Of a stretch of 64,000 nt of DNA, positions 8,430 to 17,241 are shown piece by piece. Where the stretch lies: positions 1,860,001-1,924,000 of the forward strand of contig NZ_JABWRY020000001.1 in NCBI RefSeq assembly GCF_014269205.2, read 5' to 3'. Below the pieces are notes generated by a model that saw only the letters and a list, made by a program, of their open reading frames with translations, did no database searches and was not told the DNA's origin. Each line of letters starts with the position of its first letter. The first letter of the stretch is position 1. The DNA is from Pseudomonas kermanshahensis (GTDB lineage: Bacteria > Pseudomonadota > Gammaproteobacteria > Pseudomonadales > Pseudomonadaceae). A program made the translations under genes and the position numbers.

Positions 8430-9136
8430 TTGAGTTGTTTCAGGCGTACTGGCAACCGTTGCTGTACACGGACGGCGTGAAACTCACCGGGTTGGCGATG
8501 ACTTTATGGCTGCTGGTCGCCTCATTGTTGATCGGTGCGCTACTTGCTTTGCCGTTAGCGGTGGCGCGCACAGCGGGTGGGCGCTGGATGCGCACAGCAG
8601 TGCGCAGCTTCACCTACGTGTTTTGTGGGACGCCACTGTATATCCAGCTGTTGATTTGTTATAGCGGCCTGTACGGCCTTGACGTCATCAAGTCAAGTGA
8701 AGTGCTTAGAGTGTTTTTCAAGAATGGGCTTAACTGCGCCATTCTGGCGTTCGCCCTTAATAGCGCAGCGTATACCACCGAAATACTGGCCGGCGCGATG
8801 CGCACGTTACCGCCCGGTGAAATAGAGGCCGCGCGTGCCTACGGTTTGCCCGCGTGGAAAGTCCAGTGTTTCGTGATTGTGCCCGCGGCCCTGCGAAGGG
8901 CGTTACCTTATTATTCGAATGAAGTCATATTGCTGTTGCATGCGACCTCGATCGCGTTCGCTGCCACCGTGCCGGAACTGATGAAGGTAACGCGCGATAT
9001 CAATGGTCAAACGTACATGACATTCCAGGTATTCGCTGTGGCGGCATTGCTGTATGCCGTAGTTTCGCTGGTCATCGTCTGGATGTTTCGGCGTGCTGAA
9101 ATAAAATGGCTGCGTTTTCTTCACCCCCGTCGTTGA
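8426..9136 (+). CDS. ABC transporter permease (HisM/AotM-like)
   Basis: The 236-aa second permease of the importer has the coupling segment PPGEIEAARAYGLP and about five membrane helices. The frame is open further upstream, but the ATG at 8426, which overlaps the stop of the preceding permease, gives the standard family start (MIELFQAYWQPLLY). It should form a heterodimer with the 7707-8429 product. Confidence 0.88.
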   Translation: MIELFQAYWQPLLYTDGVKLTGLAMTLWLLVASLLIGALLALPLAVARTAGGRWMRTAVRSFTYVFCGTPLYIQLLICYSGLYGLDVIKSSEVLRVFFKNGLNCAILAFALNSAAYTTEILAGAMRTLPPGEIEAARAYGLPAWKVQCFVIVPAALRRALPYYSNEVILLLHATSIAFAATVPELMKVTRDINGQTYMTFQVFAVAALLYAVVSLVIVWMFRRAEIKWLRFLHPRR

Positions 9137-9158
9137 TAATAAATAAAAGAGAGTCCCC

Positions 9159-9953
9159 ATGGCGACATTAAGTGCAGTTGATATTTCCAAAAATTATGGC
9201 CCGCATCACGTGTTGAACGGGGTGTCGCTGAGTGCCTCTTCGGGAGATGTGATCACGCTAGTCGGCTCGAGCGGTTCGGGTAAGAGTACTTTCTTGCGTT
9301 GCCTTAATCTGCTGGAGCTGCCGACGGCGGGACGACTGCTTTGGAATGGTGATGCGGTTGCCCTGGCGCGGAAAGCCGACGGTTTGCTTCATCCGACGTC
9401 CGCCAAGGAGTTGCAGCGTTTCCGTTCGAAACTGGCAATGGTGTTCCAGAGCTTCAATCTGTGGTCACACTTGAACGTTCTAGATAACGTGACGCTCATC
9501 CCGCGGAAGAATCTCGGTGTGAGTCGAGATGAAGCACTGGTGCGAGCCAGGAACTATCTAGAAAAGGTGCATATCGATCCTGATAAGTTTGGGCACTGTT
9601 ACCCCATCCAACTGTCGGGCGGCATGCAACAAAGAGTCGCGATTGCTCGTGCGTTGGCAGTCGAGCCCGAGATCATTTTCCTCGATGAGCCGACATCTGC
9701 ACTTGACCCTGAACTTGTCGGTGAAGTGCTGGGCGTAATCAAAGGGCTCGCTCAAGAGGGGCGGACGATGGTCATGGTGACGCACGAAATGAAATTTGCT
9801 CGGGAGGTTTCTACGGAAGTCGTATTTCTTCACAAGGGTGTCATTGAAGAACGGAACAACCCCGAAGCGTTTTTCTCCCATCCCCAAAGCGAAAGGCTTA
9901 AGGCATTCTTGGGCCGTAGCAGCGACGAAGTTTCAGTTTTGCGCACCGCTTGA
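9159..9953 (+). CDS. ABC transporter ATP-binding protein (HisP/AotP-like)
   Basis: This 264-aa ATPase carries Walker A GSSGSGKST (36-44), signature LSGGMQQRV, Walker B IIFLDEPTSALD and the H-loop VTHE. It should power the importer encoded by the three preceding genes. It ends the operon; the next gene, a LysR regulator, is convergent and ends 33 bases later. Confidence 0.92.
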   Translation: MATLSAVDISKNYGPHHVLNGVSLSASSGDVITLVGSSGSGKSTFLRCLNLLELPTAGRLLWNGDAVALARKADGLLHPTSAKELQRFRSKLAMVFQSFNLWSHLNVLDNVTLIPRKNLGVSRDEALVRARNYLEKVHIDPDKFGHCYPIQLSGGMQQRVAIARALAVEPEIIFLDEPTSALDPELVGEVLGVIKGLAQEGRTMVMVTHEMKFAREVSTEVVFLHKGVIEERNNPEAFFSHPQSERLKAFLGRSSDEVSVLRTA

Positions 9954-9986
9954 AATCCGTGTGCACCTGAAATTCCCAGGTGCCCC

Positions 9987-10910
9987 TCAGGTCGGCGAGC
10001 GATGAGATAAACGGGCAGCTTCACGCCCGAAAATCACATCGATTTCGTCACGAAAAGCTTGAATCAAGGGCTCTCGTGATCTTCCGTTTTTGATTATTAG
10101 CGAAAACTCAGCCGTGTAGCCAAAGTGTTCCGGAAATAATCTCAGCAGTCGGCCTTCATCCTCCCAACGGCGCGCCAAATGATCTGGTAGATATCCGATA
10201 TAGTTGCCAGAGAGTATAAGAATTAGCTCGGCTTCCATGCTATCTATCGTAGCTGAGTATCGAGTGAAACCATGTCGCATGCCCTCGGCATTCGACCAGT
10301 ATCCGCGCTTTATCAGGGCGTGTTCAGTAACTTTTTCTATGGACACGTCTTTTGGATTATACAGCGGGTGGCGATCGCTGCAGAAAAGCCAGTGCTGCTC
10401 TATATAGAGTGGCGAGTACCTCAATCCGCTCATTTTTGTGGGCAATGAGCCGATGGCAAGGTCGACTTTACCCTCCAGAACTTCTTTCTGTAATTCGAAT
10501 GGGCTCAAGATTTTCAATGTGACATGGATCTTGTCGCTTTTGCGGCTGAAATCGCCCAGTAGATCGGAAATGTTCACCTGAGTATCGGAAAGCATCGAGT
10601 CCAGAATGCCCACTGTAATGGTGCCGCGGAGCTCTCCCTTGAGCTCTGCGACATATCGCTCGAACGAATCGGTTTGTTCTATGAGCCTCTTGGCCTCTTC
10701 GAAAACGAGCTGGCCTTTGCTGGTAAGGCTGAATCCGGCACGGCCACGGTTGCACAGCTGCATACCCAACTGCGATTCGAGCTGATTCATGTATGTGCTG
10801 ATTGCTGACGTAGACATATTCAGCTCTTGCTGAGCAGCTGAAAAGCCTTGATTGTTGACGACGCTGAGGAAAATTCTCAGCAGTCGCACATTGTAAAGCG
10901 ACTCTTTCAT
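9987..10910 (-). CDS. LysR-family transcriptional regulator (GbuR-like position)
   Basis: A 307-aa LysR regulator with an N-terminal helix-turn-helix (GFSAAQQELNMSTSAISTY) and a C-terminal effector domain. It is divergent from the second ureohydrolase, 372 bases apart. That arrangement matches gbuR/gbuA or gpuR/gpuA in P. aeruginosa, where LysR proteins answer to guanidinobutyrate or guanidinopropionate. The ligand here is inferred only from position. The ATG has AAGGAA seven bases upstream. Confidence 0.88.
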   Translation of the reverse strand: MKESLYNVRLLRIFLSVVNNQGFSAAQQELNMSTSAISTYMNQLESQLGMQLCNRGRAGFSLTSKGQLVFEEAKRLIEQTDSFERYVAELKGELRGTITVGILDSMLSDTQVNISDLLGDFSRKSDKIHVTLKILSPFELQKEVLEGKVDLAIGSLPTKMSGLRYSPLYIEQHWLFCSDRHPLYNPKDVSIEKVTEHALIKRGYWSNAEGMRHGFTRYSATIDSMEAELILILSGNYIGYLPDHLARRWEDEGRLLRLFPEHFGYTAEFSLIIKNGRSREPLIQAFRDEIDVIFGREAARLSHRSPT

Positions 10911-11282
10911 TTGTTATTCCTTGTAATGGCAGAATTTTAACATGAGTCGGTGGGAAAGTCGTGTCTATGAGGTTTCTCAAGTCGAGAAAGCGCCATTTTC
11001 TGAGAGGCATGGTGGGGGCGTCTTGTGACGCGGTACCCTGAGGCCGCCGGCGCATCAGACGCTGCAAAGGATAGTTTAAGATTTCTTGAACATTCGAATC
11101 GAAATTGTAGATTTTAAATGTGCGGCGATTGCGTTTGAATGATCACGGACTGGGTACTGAACTCTGGCTTTAACAAGCTCCCGCTTCGTCACGGTGATGG
11201 CTAAAATCCCGTGATTGACCCACAGGTCGCCAAGCGACACTCCGACTTAGAAAGCAGTGATTGAAGAAATTGAGGAGCAACC
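10911..11282. other. 372-base divergent intergenic region
   Basis: No gene is visible. This region should hold the promoters of the LysR gene and the second ureohydrolase. The only clear symmetry is the nested repeat at 11081-11105. The stretch is more AT-rich than the surrounding coding DNA. Confidence 0.5.
11081..11105. promoter_or_regulatory. nested inverted repeat, candidate LysR operator
   Basis: ATTTC (11081-11085) pairs with GAAAT (11101-11105), and inside it TTCG (11093-11096) pairs with CGAA (11100-11103). The site lies about 180 bases before the ureohydrolase start. Evidence is symmetry and position only. Confidence 0.3.
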
Positions 11283-12287
11283 ATGTCTGATCACAGACTA
11301 AAAACAAATCTAATCGATGGTCAAGAATATGATCCACAAAAGCGCCCTCGCTTCAACGAGATTGCCTCTTTCATGCGCGCTCCGGTAGCCACCTCGCTGT
11401 CAGATATTGATATCGGTTTGATTGGCGTGCCGTTTGATGGTGGTACATCCTTCCGGCCAGGCGCGCGGCTGGGGCCGCGAGGGGTGCGCCAGCAATCCTG
11501 CCTGATGCGTACGAAAAGTCATTACTCCGACATCGCGCCTTTTGAAGTCTGCAAGATTCGGGATATGGGCGACGTGTTCATCGACCGAATGTACAATATC
11601 GAAGATGCACACGCTTGTATCGAGCGCTACTATCGTGAAGTATGTGCCCATAACATCATGCCACTCACCGTTGGTGGTGATCACTCTATCACTTATCCGA
11701 TCTTTAAGGCGTTGGCTAAGGACGGCCCTATCGGTATGGTCCATTTTGATGCCCATACCGATACCTGGGATAGCTTATACGGCTCCAAATTCTTCCACGG
11801 CGCACCATTCCGTCGCGCGGTTGAAGATGGCCTATTAGATCCTCTGCGTACCATTCAAATTGGCATTCGTGGATCGGAGCACTCCGGCACCCCTAACTTC
11901 AGCCTCGAATCGGGTATGCGAGTGATCTTCATCGACGAGTTCGATGAACTGGGCGTGGAAGGCGTCCTAAAGGAAATTAAACGTGTAGTCGGCGACGGTA
12001 AAACCTACATTTCGTTCGACGTCGACGGTCTCGATCCTGCATTCGCACCAGGCACTGGCACCCCGGAAGCTGGGGGAATTTCCATGCGCGAGGCGCTTCG
12101 CCTGATTCGTGGCATGCGCGGCCTCAATCTCATTGGCGGGGATGTCGTCGAAGTGGCACCAGATTTGGATCCATCGGGCCTGACCACTTTGAACGCAGCG
12201 ACGTTGATGTTCGACATGTTGTGCGTATTGGCCGACGCCCGTGCTAAGCACCCGCTGAACGGACAAACTACGAATCACCAGCGGTGA
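11283..12287 (+). CDS. ureohydrolase, guanidinobutyrase/guanidinopropionase-like
   Basis: A 334-aa arginase/agmatinase-superfamily protein. Metal ligands are present: His134 (GGDHS), Asp156, His158 and Asp160 (HFDAHTD), Asp246 and Asp248 (SFDVDGLDP). It differs from the SpeB-like enzyme upstream in the specificity loops: GTSFRPGARLGP early, and KFFHGAPFRRAVEDGLLD instead of the EHGTMFY segment. In this it is closer to GbuA/GpuA-type enzymes. It likely releases urea from 4-guanidinobutyrate or 3-guanidinopropionate, though the substrate cannot be read with certainty. Start ATG follows GAGGAG. It stands alone, divergent from a LysR gene. Confidence 0.8.
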   Translation: MSDHRLKTNLIDGQEYDPQKRPRFNEIASFMRAPVATSLSDIDIGLIGVPFDGGTSFRPGARLGPRGVRQQSCLMRTKSHYSDIAPFEVCKIRDMGDVFIDRMYNIEDAHACIERYYREVCAHNIMPLTVGGDHSITYPIFKALAKDGPIGMVHFDAHTDTWDSLYGSKFFHGAPFRRAVEDGLLDPLRTIQIGIRGSEHSGTPNFSLESGMRVIFIDEFDELGVEGVLKEIKRVVGDGKTYISFDVDGLDPAFAPGTGTPEAGGISMREALRLIRGMRGLNLIGGDVVEVAPDLDPSGLTTLNAATLMFDMLCVLADARAKHPLNGQTTNHQR

Positions 12288-12406
12288 TTCACGGTGGCAC
12301 TGAATAGCTAGGCGTTGCCGGTGTCCCGTTAGGACGTGACGCCGGCTTCCCCAGTAGCTATTCATCCGCGACAATCAGAAGTGGTTGAGCAGCTGCCCTG
12401 ATTGTC
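12272..12406. terminator. three consecutive hairpins after the ureohydrolase gene
   Basis: GAATCACC/GGTGATTC (12272-12290) spans the stop codon. GAATAGCTA (12302-12310) pairs with TAGCTATTC (12355-12363). GACAATCAG (12370-12378) pairs with CTGATTGTC (12398-12406). All three stems are perfect, but none has a T-run. They may stabilise the 3' end or assist termination. Confidence 0.4.
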
Positions 12407-12449
12407 GATTCAACAGCGGTTCCAGCGCCGCTAGCGAGGCCAAACAATG

Positions 12450-12515
12450 GCCGCTCCCACAGTGTCCGCGCATGCCCTGTAAATAGGGACATAACGCGGT
12501 CGCTGTAGGAGCGGC
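12450..12515. repeat. REP-like inverted repeat
   Basis: GCCGCTCC and ACAG at the left are matched by CTGT and GGAGCGGC at the right, with a shorter internal pair TGTCC/GGGACA. The arms resemble the GGCCGCTCC palindromes elsewhere in the window. It lies in the 432-base gap before the chemoreceptor, which otherwise holds only the hairpins listed above. Confidence 0.55.
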
Positions 12516-12719
12516 ATTCTTAAATGAACACCAGCCGACCATGACAACGATCGCTCATTCTCCCTGCGCCCCTTCAGGGTGCAAAGTGGCCTGAAATAAA
12601 AGCCTTTATGCACCACCCGTAAGCGTCCAGTGCTAGCGACTACCCCTCAATACGCTTGGATTACAGTTGGCGTGGAAGTTGCTGGCATTTTGATATCTGT
12701 GTCGCTTATGGTGAACTTA

Positions 12720-14885
12720 ATGTCGCTTTCAAGTAGTTCCATGCAGTTGTCATCGAGCGAGCGGGGCTGGCTGCCCTGGTTCGGCAAAGCCGGCAAGTTC
12801 AGCATGGGGTGGGCGTGCCGCCTCAATCGTTCGAACTATGGAGAAATCGAGCAGACGTTCGAAGCCATTGCCCAAACGCGGGTGCAGTTGCTGCACAACT
12901 GGGCGCGCGAACAATGGGATCACTTGGCAGAGTTGGCGGAATACCTGGCAGCAGACTTCGCTCATGTGCAGCCTTCGGCACTACTCGACAAACTGGCACA
13001 GGCCGAAGACTTTTCCGAACTGAGTGTGATCGACTGCACGGGCAACGTCAGGGTATCCACTTGGCCAAAGCGTGGCAGCACGCAGATCGAGCAGCTCGCG
13101 GCGTTGGCCCATGGTTTGAAAGCGCCGTTTCTTCACGGGCCCTACAGCGACCCGTTGACCTTGCAGATCGGCCCATCCTCGTCGCGTTTTCACGATGAGG
13201 TGACGCTGATGTTCTATCAGCCGATCAGGCACGCGGGCAAAGTCTTGGGTTGCCTGTGTGGTCGGGTCCCCAATGATGTGCTGGGCGACCTGATCCAGCG
13301 CGAGGCCGGGCATATCTATGCCGAGTCGGGCGACAATTACCTGTTCATGGTGCAGTCACGCTTCGACCCGACCGTGCAGCCAGGCACCGCCTTGTCCCGT
13401 TCGCGCTTCGAAGACGGGACGTTTACCCATGGTGAAAACCTCAAGAGCGGCGTGCGTACGCCCTGGAGCACTGTGCAGGTGCAGCGCCATACCGAGTTGG
13501 AGCTGCGCTTCACCGACCCCGCGACGCGTGAACTGCACCCCGGCGTGCGGGAAACCATACGGCGTGGCGCCAACCTGTTCGTGACGTACCCGGGTTATTC
13601 GGACTACCGCCATGTGCCCGTGGTCGGCAAGGGCGTGACCTTCCAGTTACCAGGGTCGCTCGACCGTTGGGGCATGATGTGCGAGGCAGACTTGGAGGAG
13701 GTCTACCGCCGCCGTTCGCTGAGCTACCGGTTGATGAAACCCTACGTGGCGAGCATGGTTGGGCTGTTCGGCTGTAATTACCTGGTGCAGCATTACGCCG
13801 GATTACCACAGGGGGTGAACGACGCCATCCAGGCCCTCAGCATGGTCGGCGCTACGCTGCTGTTCGGCGTGCTCGGGCCCAGGCGCCTGGCGGCGAGGTT
13901 GAACGGCATGAGCGGTGTACTGCGTACCATCGCCGAGGGTGAGGGCAACCTGCGCCAGCGCCTGGACACGGGCGCCCTGGCCAATGACGAGAGTGGCGAC
14001 ATGGCGCGCTGGATCAACAGTTTCATCGACCGCTTGGATGCCGTGGTGGGGCAGGTGGTCAAGGCCAGCCGCACGGTTGGCAGCACCAACCAGATGATGC
14101 TCGGGCGCAGCCAGGAAGCGAGCGTGAGCTCTGTCGAGGTGGCCGACGCGGTGCACCAGATGATGATCATCATGGAGGAGCAGCTCGGTGAGCTGCAGCA
14201 GGCGTCGGTCAGCGCCGAACAGATGAAGCAGGCCATGGACGAGGTGGTCAGCCGCGCCCGCGAACAGTACCTGGCTGTGCAGGCGGGCACCCAATCGATT
14301 CGCGATGTGGTGGCCCGCTCGGCCTCGAGTGTGCAGCTGCTCGACAACCGCATGGCGCAGATTGGCAATATCACCGGGCTGATCAGCGACATCACCAACC
14401 AGACCAACTTACTGGCGCTGAATGCCGCCATTGAGGCGGCACGGGCGGGCGAGCATGGCCGTGGGTTCGCGGTGGTGGCCGATGAAGTGCGCAGCCTGGC
14501 GGCCCGCACCGCGCGGGCGGCCGACGATATCCGGCACATGGTCGAAGGCCTGCAGAACGAAACGCAGCAAGCGGTGAGTTTTATGGAGGAGGGCGTGCAG
14601 AACGTCGATGATAGTTTGCGCCTGGCCGAGGATGCATCGTCGGAGAACGTGCAACTTCACCAGGCGGTGGAGGGCATGTTCGCCATCATCCAGCAGCTCA
14701 ACCGCCGCAGCATCGAGTACGGCAAGACCATTGAGCAGGTTAACCACTCCTCCAGCGAGATGCGCCAGACCGCCGTGGTGCTGCAAAACAGCGCGCAGAA
14801 GGTGAAGGTGGATGCCGGCAAGCTGCAGAAGCTGATGGGGCAGTTCGAGGTCAGCGGTGATGGCGAACGGGTCGCTGCCGCTTGA
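12720..14885 (+). CDS. methyl-accepting chemotaxis protein
   Basis: About 721 aa. The C-terminal third is a classical MCP signalling domain with the hairpin tip region ([21 protein letters not shown]...[12 protein letters not shown]). A ligand-binding region of about 330 residues precedes hydrophobic segments ([16 protein letters not shown] and [15 protein letters not shown]) and a HAMP-like linker. The start is uncertain. I chose ATG 12720, with GGTGA five bases upstream, because the open frame before it (from GTG 12630) is AT-rich and rich in rare codons. An N-terminal membrane helix exists only if the earlier start is used. Lying just after a guanidino-catabolic island, it may sense a related compound, but no ligand motif is recognised. 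Confidence 0.85.
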   Translation: MSLSSSSMQLSSSERGWLPWFGKAGKFSMGWACRLNRSNYGEIEQTFEAIAQTRVQLLHNWAREQWDHLAELAEYLAADFAHVQPSALLDKLAQAEDFSELSVIDCTGNVRVSTWPKRGSTQIEQLAALAHGLKAPFLHGPYSDPLTLQIGPSSSRFHDEVTLMFYQPIRHAGKVLGCLCGRVPNDVLGDLIQREAGHIYAESGDNYLFMVQSRFDPTVQPGTALSRSRFEDGTFTHGENLKSGVRTPWSTVQVQRHTELELRFTDPATRELHPGVRETIRRGANLFVTYPGYSDYRHVPVVGKGVTFQLPGSLDRWGMMCEADLEEVYRRRSLSYRLMKPYVASMVGLFGCNYLVQHYAGLPQGVNDAIQALSMVGATLLFGVLGPRRLAARLNGMSGVLRTIAEGEGNLRQRLDTGALANDESGDMARWINSFIDRLDAVVGQVVKASRTVGSTNQMMLGRSQEASVSSVEVADAVHQMMIIMEEQLGELQQASVSAEQMKQAMDEVVSRAREQYLAVQAGTQSIRDVVARSASSVQLLDNRMAQIGNITGLISDITNQTNLLALNAAIEAARAGEHGRGFAVVADEVRSLAARTARAADDIRHMVEGLQNETQQAVSFMEEGVQNVDDSLRLAEDASSENVQLHQAVEGMFAIIQQLNRRSIEYGKTIEQVNHSSSEMRQTAVVLQNSAQKVKVDAGKLQKLMGQFEVSGDGERVAAA

Positions 14886-14909
14886 GCGCCGACGGCGCCT
14901 CACTCAACT

Positions 14910-14945
14910 AACCCAGAATTCGTATAAACGCGCGAATTCTGGGTT
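14910..14945. terminator. bidirectional hairpin between convergent genes
   Basis: AACCCAGAATTCG (14910-14922) and CGAATTCTGGGTT (14933-14945) form a perfect 13-bp stem with a 10-base loop. It lies between the chemoreceptor and the convergent TonB receptor gene. There is no long T-run on either strand. Confidence 0.6.
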
Positions 14946-14957
14946 GTCCGCTGCCAA

Positions 14958-17003
14958 TTAGAAGTAGGTGGTTATCCCGGCAAAATACGCCCGACCGGGC
15001 ACGTAAAAGCTGGTCGAGTCATCACGTGGGTCTTCATCCAACAGGTTCTGCACGCCGACGTTCAGGGTCAGCCAGCGGGTTGCTGACCAGTTGGCGGTCA
15101 GATCGTACGTGGTGTACGACTTGACGAAGTCGGTGCCCAGGCCGCGTTGCTTGCCCACGTGCTGAGCTGACAATTCTGTGCCGATCCGTTCGGTGATCTG
15201 CCAGTCGATGGCGCTGAACAACGACAGCTTCGGCGAGCTGATCAGGTCTTCACCGGTCGACAGGTTGCGGCTTTCGAGCATGTAGGTGGCGTTGGTGCGC
15301 CAGCTGGCATTTTCCCACAACGGCACTTTGGTGCTGCCTTCCCAGCCGCGGGTGCGGGCTTCCTCAGCATTTTCAAGCATGGTCCACCAGCGGCCCTGGA
15401 AATACCCCAGCGGCGCGTACTCGATTTTGTCCTCGAAGTCGGTGTGGAAGTAAGTGAGGCTGGCCTCCCAACCGTCGCGGTCGAAGGAGACGCCAATCTC
15501 CTTGTTGGTGCTGATTTCTGGGCGCAGGTTCGGGTTGCCGGCCATCCAGCAACTGCCGGTCACGTAACCCAGCGGGCGTAGCGATGTACAACCGCGACCG
15601 CCCGAGTTGGTCGCCGCGCCAGCACTGCCTTCTTTCAGGCTGGGGGCACGGAAACCTCGTGACACGCCACCGCGCACCGTCCAGTCAGGGTGAGGGTGAT
15701 AGACCAGGTAAGCACGTGGACTGTTATGGTTGCCGTATTCGTCGCTGTGGTCGAAGCGGTTCCCCAACGTCAGCGACAGGTTATCGAGCAGAAACAGCTC
15801 GTCCTCGACGAACAGCGCAGAGTAGTCGCCCTCAAGGTCCGCGCCACCCACCGCTGCCCCTTGGTAATCAACGGGTACGGTGCCCAGCGTGTCGGTGTTG
15901 GTCAGTTGCTCACGCTTCCACTGGCCGCCAACGGTGAGGCGCTGGTTTACCAACAGATCAAACGGGATGTTAAGGCTACCCTCGACGATTTTTTCTTCCG
16001 AGTTAGCCTTGCCCTCGCTGAGGTCGTTGTTGAACTTGTTCAGGTAAGCGTCGATCCGCGAGGTGCCAAAGCCCCAGTCGCCGTGGTGGGAGACCACGAA
16101 GCTATCACGGGTGAGGCGTCCGGCACCGAAGGCTTCACCTACCGTGTCACCCCAGTCGCCGTAGGTTTTCTTCGACGACCACGAACGCTCGACGCCTTGG
16201 ATCGCTTCGAAGGACAACTCATGGTTTTCGTTGATCTGCCAATTAAGCAACGCGTTGACGCTGTGGTCTTTGGCGCCGCCGGCGCCGTCGTTGTAAACGA
16301 AGTCACCCAGTGCGTCGAGGCGCGGCGCGGTTTCGTCGGCAGCGCGCCGAGTCAGGTTGGCGCCCAGGCGCAGCCCCAGGGAGTCGGTGACAGGGCCAGA
16401 AAGGTTAACGCTGGTCTGGTTGGTCTGACCACGGTCGGAGTCTTCCGGGATCGTGGTGTTGACGTTGAGCGAGCCGCTCCACTCACGGGACACTTTGCGG
16501 GTGATGATATTGATCACGCCGCCCATGGCGTCTGACCCATACAACGATGACATCGGCCCGCGCACGATCTCGATCCGCTCAATCATGTTCGGCGAGATCC
16601 AGTTGATGTCCTGGCGACCCAGATCACGGCGGTAATTCGTGTCGGCTGAACTGCCGACGCGTTTACCGTCCACCAGGATCAAGGTGTATTTGTCGTCGAG
16701 GCCGCGCAGCTTGATTTTCGACTGCTCGCCCACCGGGCCGTAGCCCCCGGTGACGCCGGGTATGCGGCGTAGCAGGGTGTTCAGGTCGTAGACCGGCTGT
16801 CGCTCGATTTCTTCCCGGGTAATGACGCTGACACTGGCCGGCGCGTCGCGCACATCAGTGCCGCCGCCCGTGGCGGTGACGAACGAAGCTTCCAGTTCTG
16901 TAGCGGGGAGCGGTTCAAGCTCATGGGCTTCCTCGGCCTGGACGGCAGTCGCGGTGAGCAGTGCGACGGTGAGCAGGGCACGGGAAAAAGGTGGGCATGG
17001 CAT
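14958..17003 (-). CDS. TonB-dependent outer-membrane receptor (FepA/CirA type)
   Basis: The protein is 681 aa from the chosen ATG, which has AAGGA ten bases upstream. It has a signal peptide (about residues 1-23, AVQA), a plug domain with DVRDAPASVSVITREEIE and RIEIVRGPMSSLYGSDAMGGVINIIT, and a C-terminal beta-barrel ending in phenylalanine (YFAGITTYF). It lacks an STN signalling domain, so it does not drive surface signalling. By type it probably takes up a catecholate siderophore or breakdown product; the ligand is not certain. A Fur-like box lies about 70 bases upstream, which predicts induction by iron starvation. Confidence 0.88.
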   Translation of the reverse strand: MPCPPFSRALLTVALLTATAVQAEEAHELEPLPATELEASFVTATGGGTDVRDAPASVSVITREEIERQPVYDLNTLLRRIPGVTGGYGPVGEQSKIKLRGLDDKYTLILVDGKRVGSSADTNYRRDLGRQDINWISPNMIERIEIVRGPMSSLYGSDAMGGVINIITRKVSREWSGSLNVNTTIPEDSDRGQTNQTSVNLSGPVTDSLGLRLGANLTRRAADETAPRLDALGDFVYNDGAGGAKDHSVNALLNWQINENHELSFEAIQGVERSWSSKKTYGDWGDTVGEAFGAGRLTRDSFVVSHHGDWGFGTSRIDAYLNKFNNDLSEGKANSEEKIVEGSLNIPFDLLVNQRLTVGGQWKREQLTNTDTLGTVPVDYQGAAVGGADLEGDYSALFVEDELFLLDNLSLTLGNRFDHSDEYGNHNSPRAYLVYHPHPDWTVRGGVSRGFRAPSLKEGSAGAATNSGGRGCTSLRPLGYVTGSCWMAGNPNLRPEISTNKEIGVSFDRDGWEASLTYFHTDFEDKIEYAPLGYFQGRWWTMLENAEEARTRGWEGSTKVPLWENASWRTNATYMLESRNLSTGEDLISSPKLSLFSAIDWQITERIGTELSAQHVGKQRGLGTDFVKSYTTYDLTANWSATRWLTLNVGVQNLLDEDPRDDSTSFYVPGRAYFAGITTYF

Positions 17004-17072
17004 CGTGAAACAGTCCTTGTCGAGCGGTTGGATTCCAGGGGCAGAATGCAATCGGGGCAGGACACTAACGCA

Positions 17073-17085
17073 AATGAGAATTGTT
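17073..17085 (-). promoter_or_regulatory. Fur-box-like site before the TonB receptor
   Basis: AATGAGAATTGTT matches the core of the Fur consensus (AATGATAATCATT) at 10 of 13 positions by eye. It lies in an AT-rich promoter region upstream of the receptor start. Confidence 0.55.
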
Positions 17086-17241
17086 TAAAAGAAAATGTTA
17101 AAAATAATTTACTGAAAATTTACAAAAAATTGACCCAGCGAAGGGGCATTCCAGGCTTGCAGCCACGGCTACCTGACGGCAGGCCGTTACCGGCCCGCAC
17201 ACCAAGAATCTGACAGTCCCGAAAGAGCATTCAGGTCGCGA

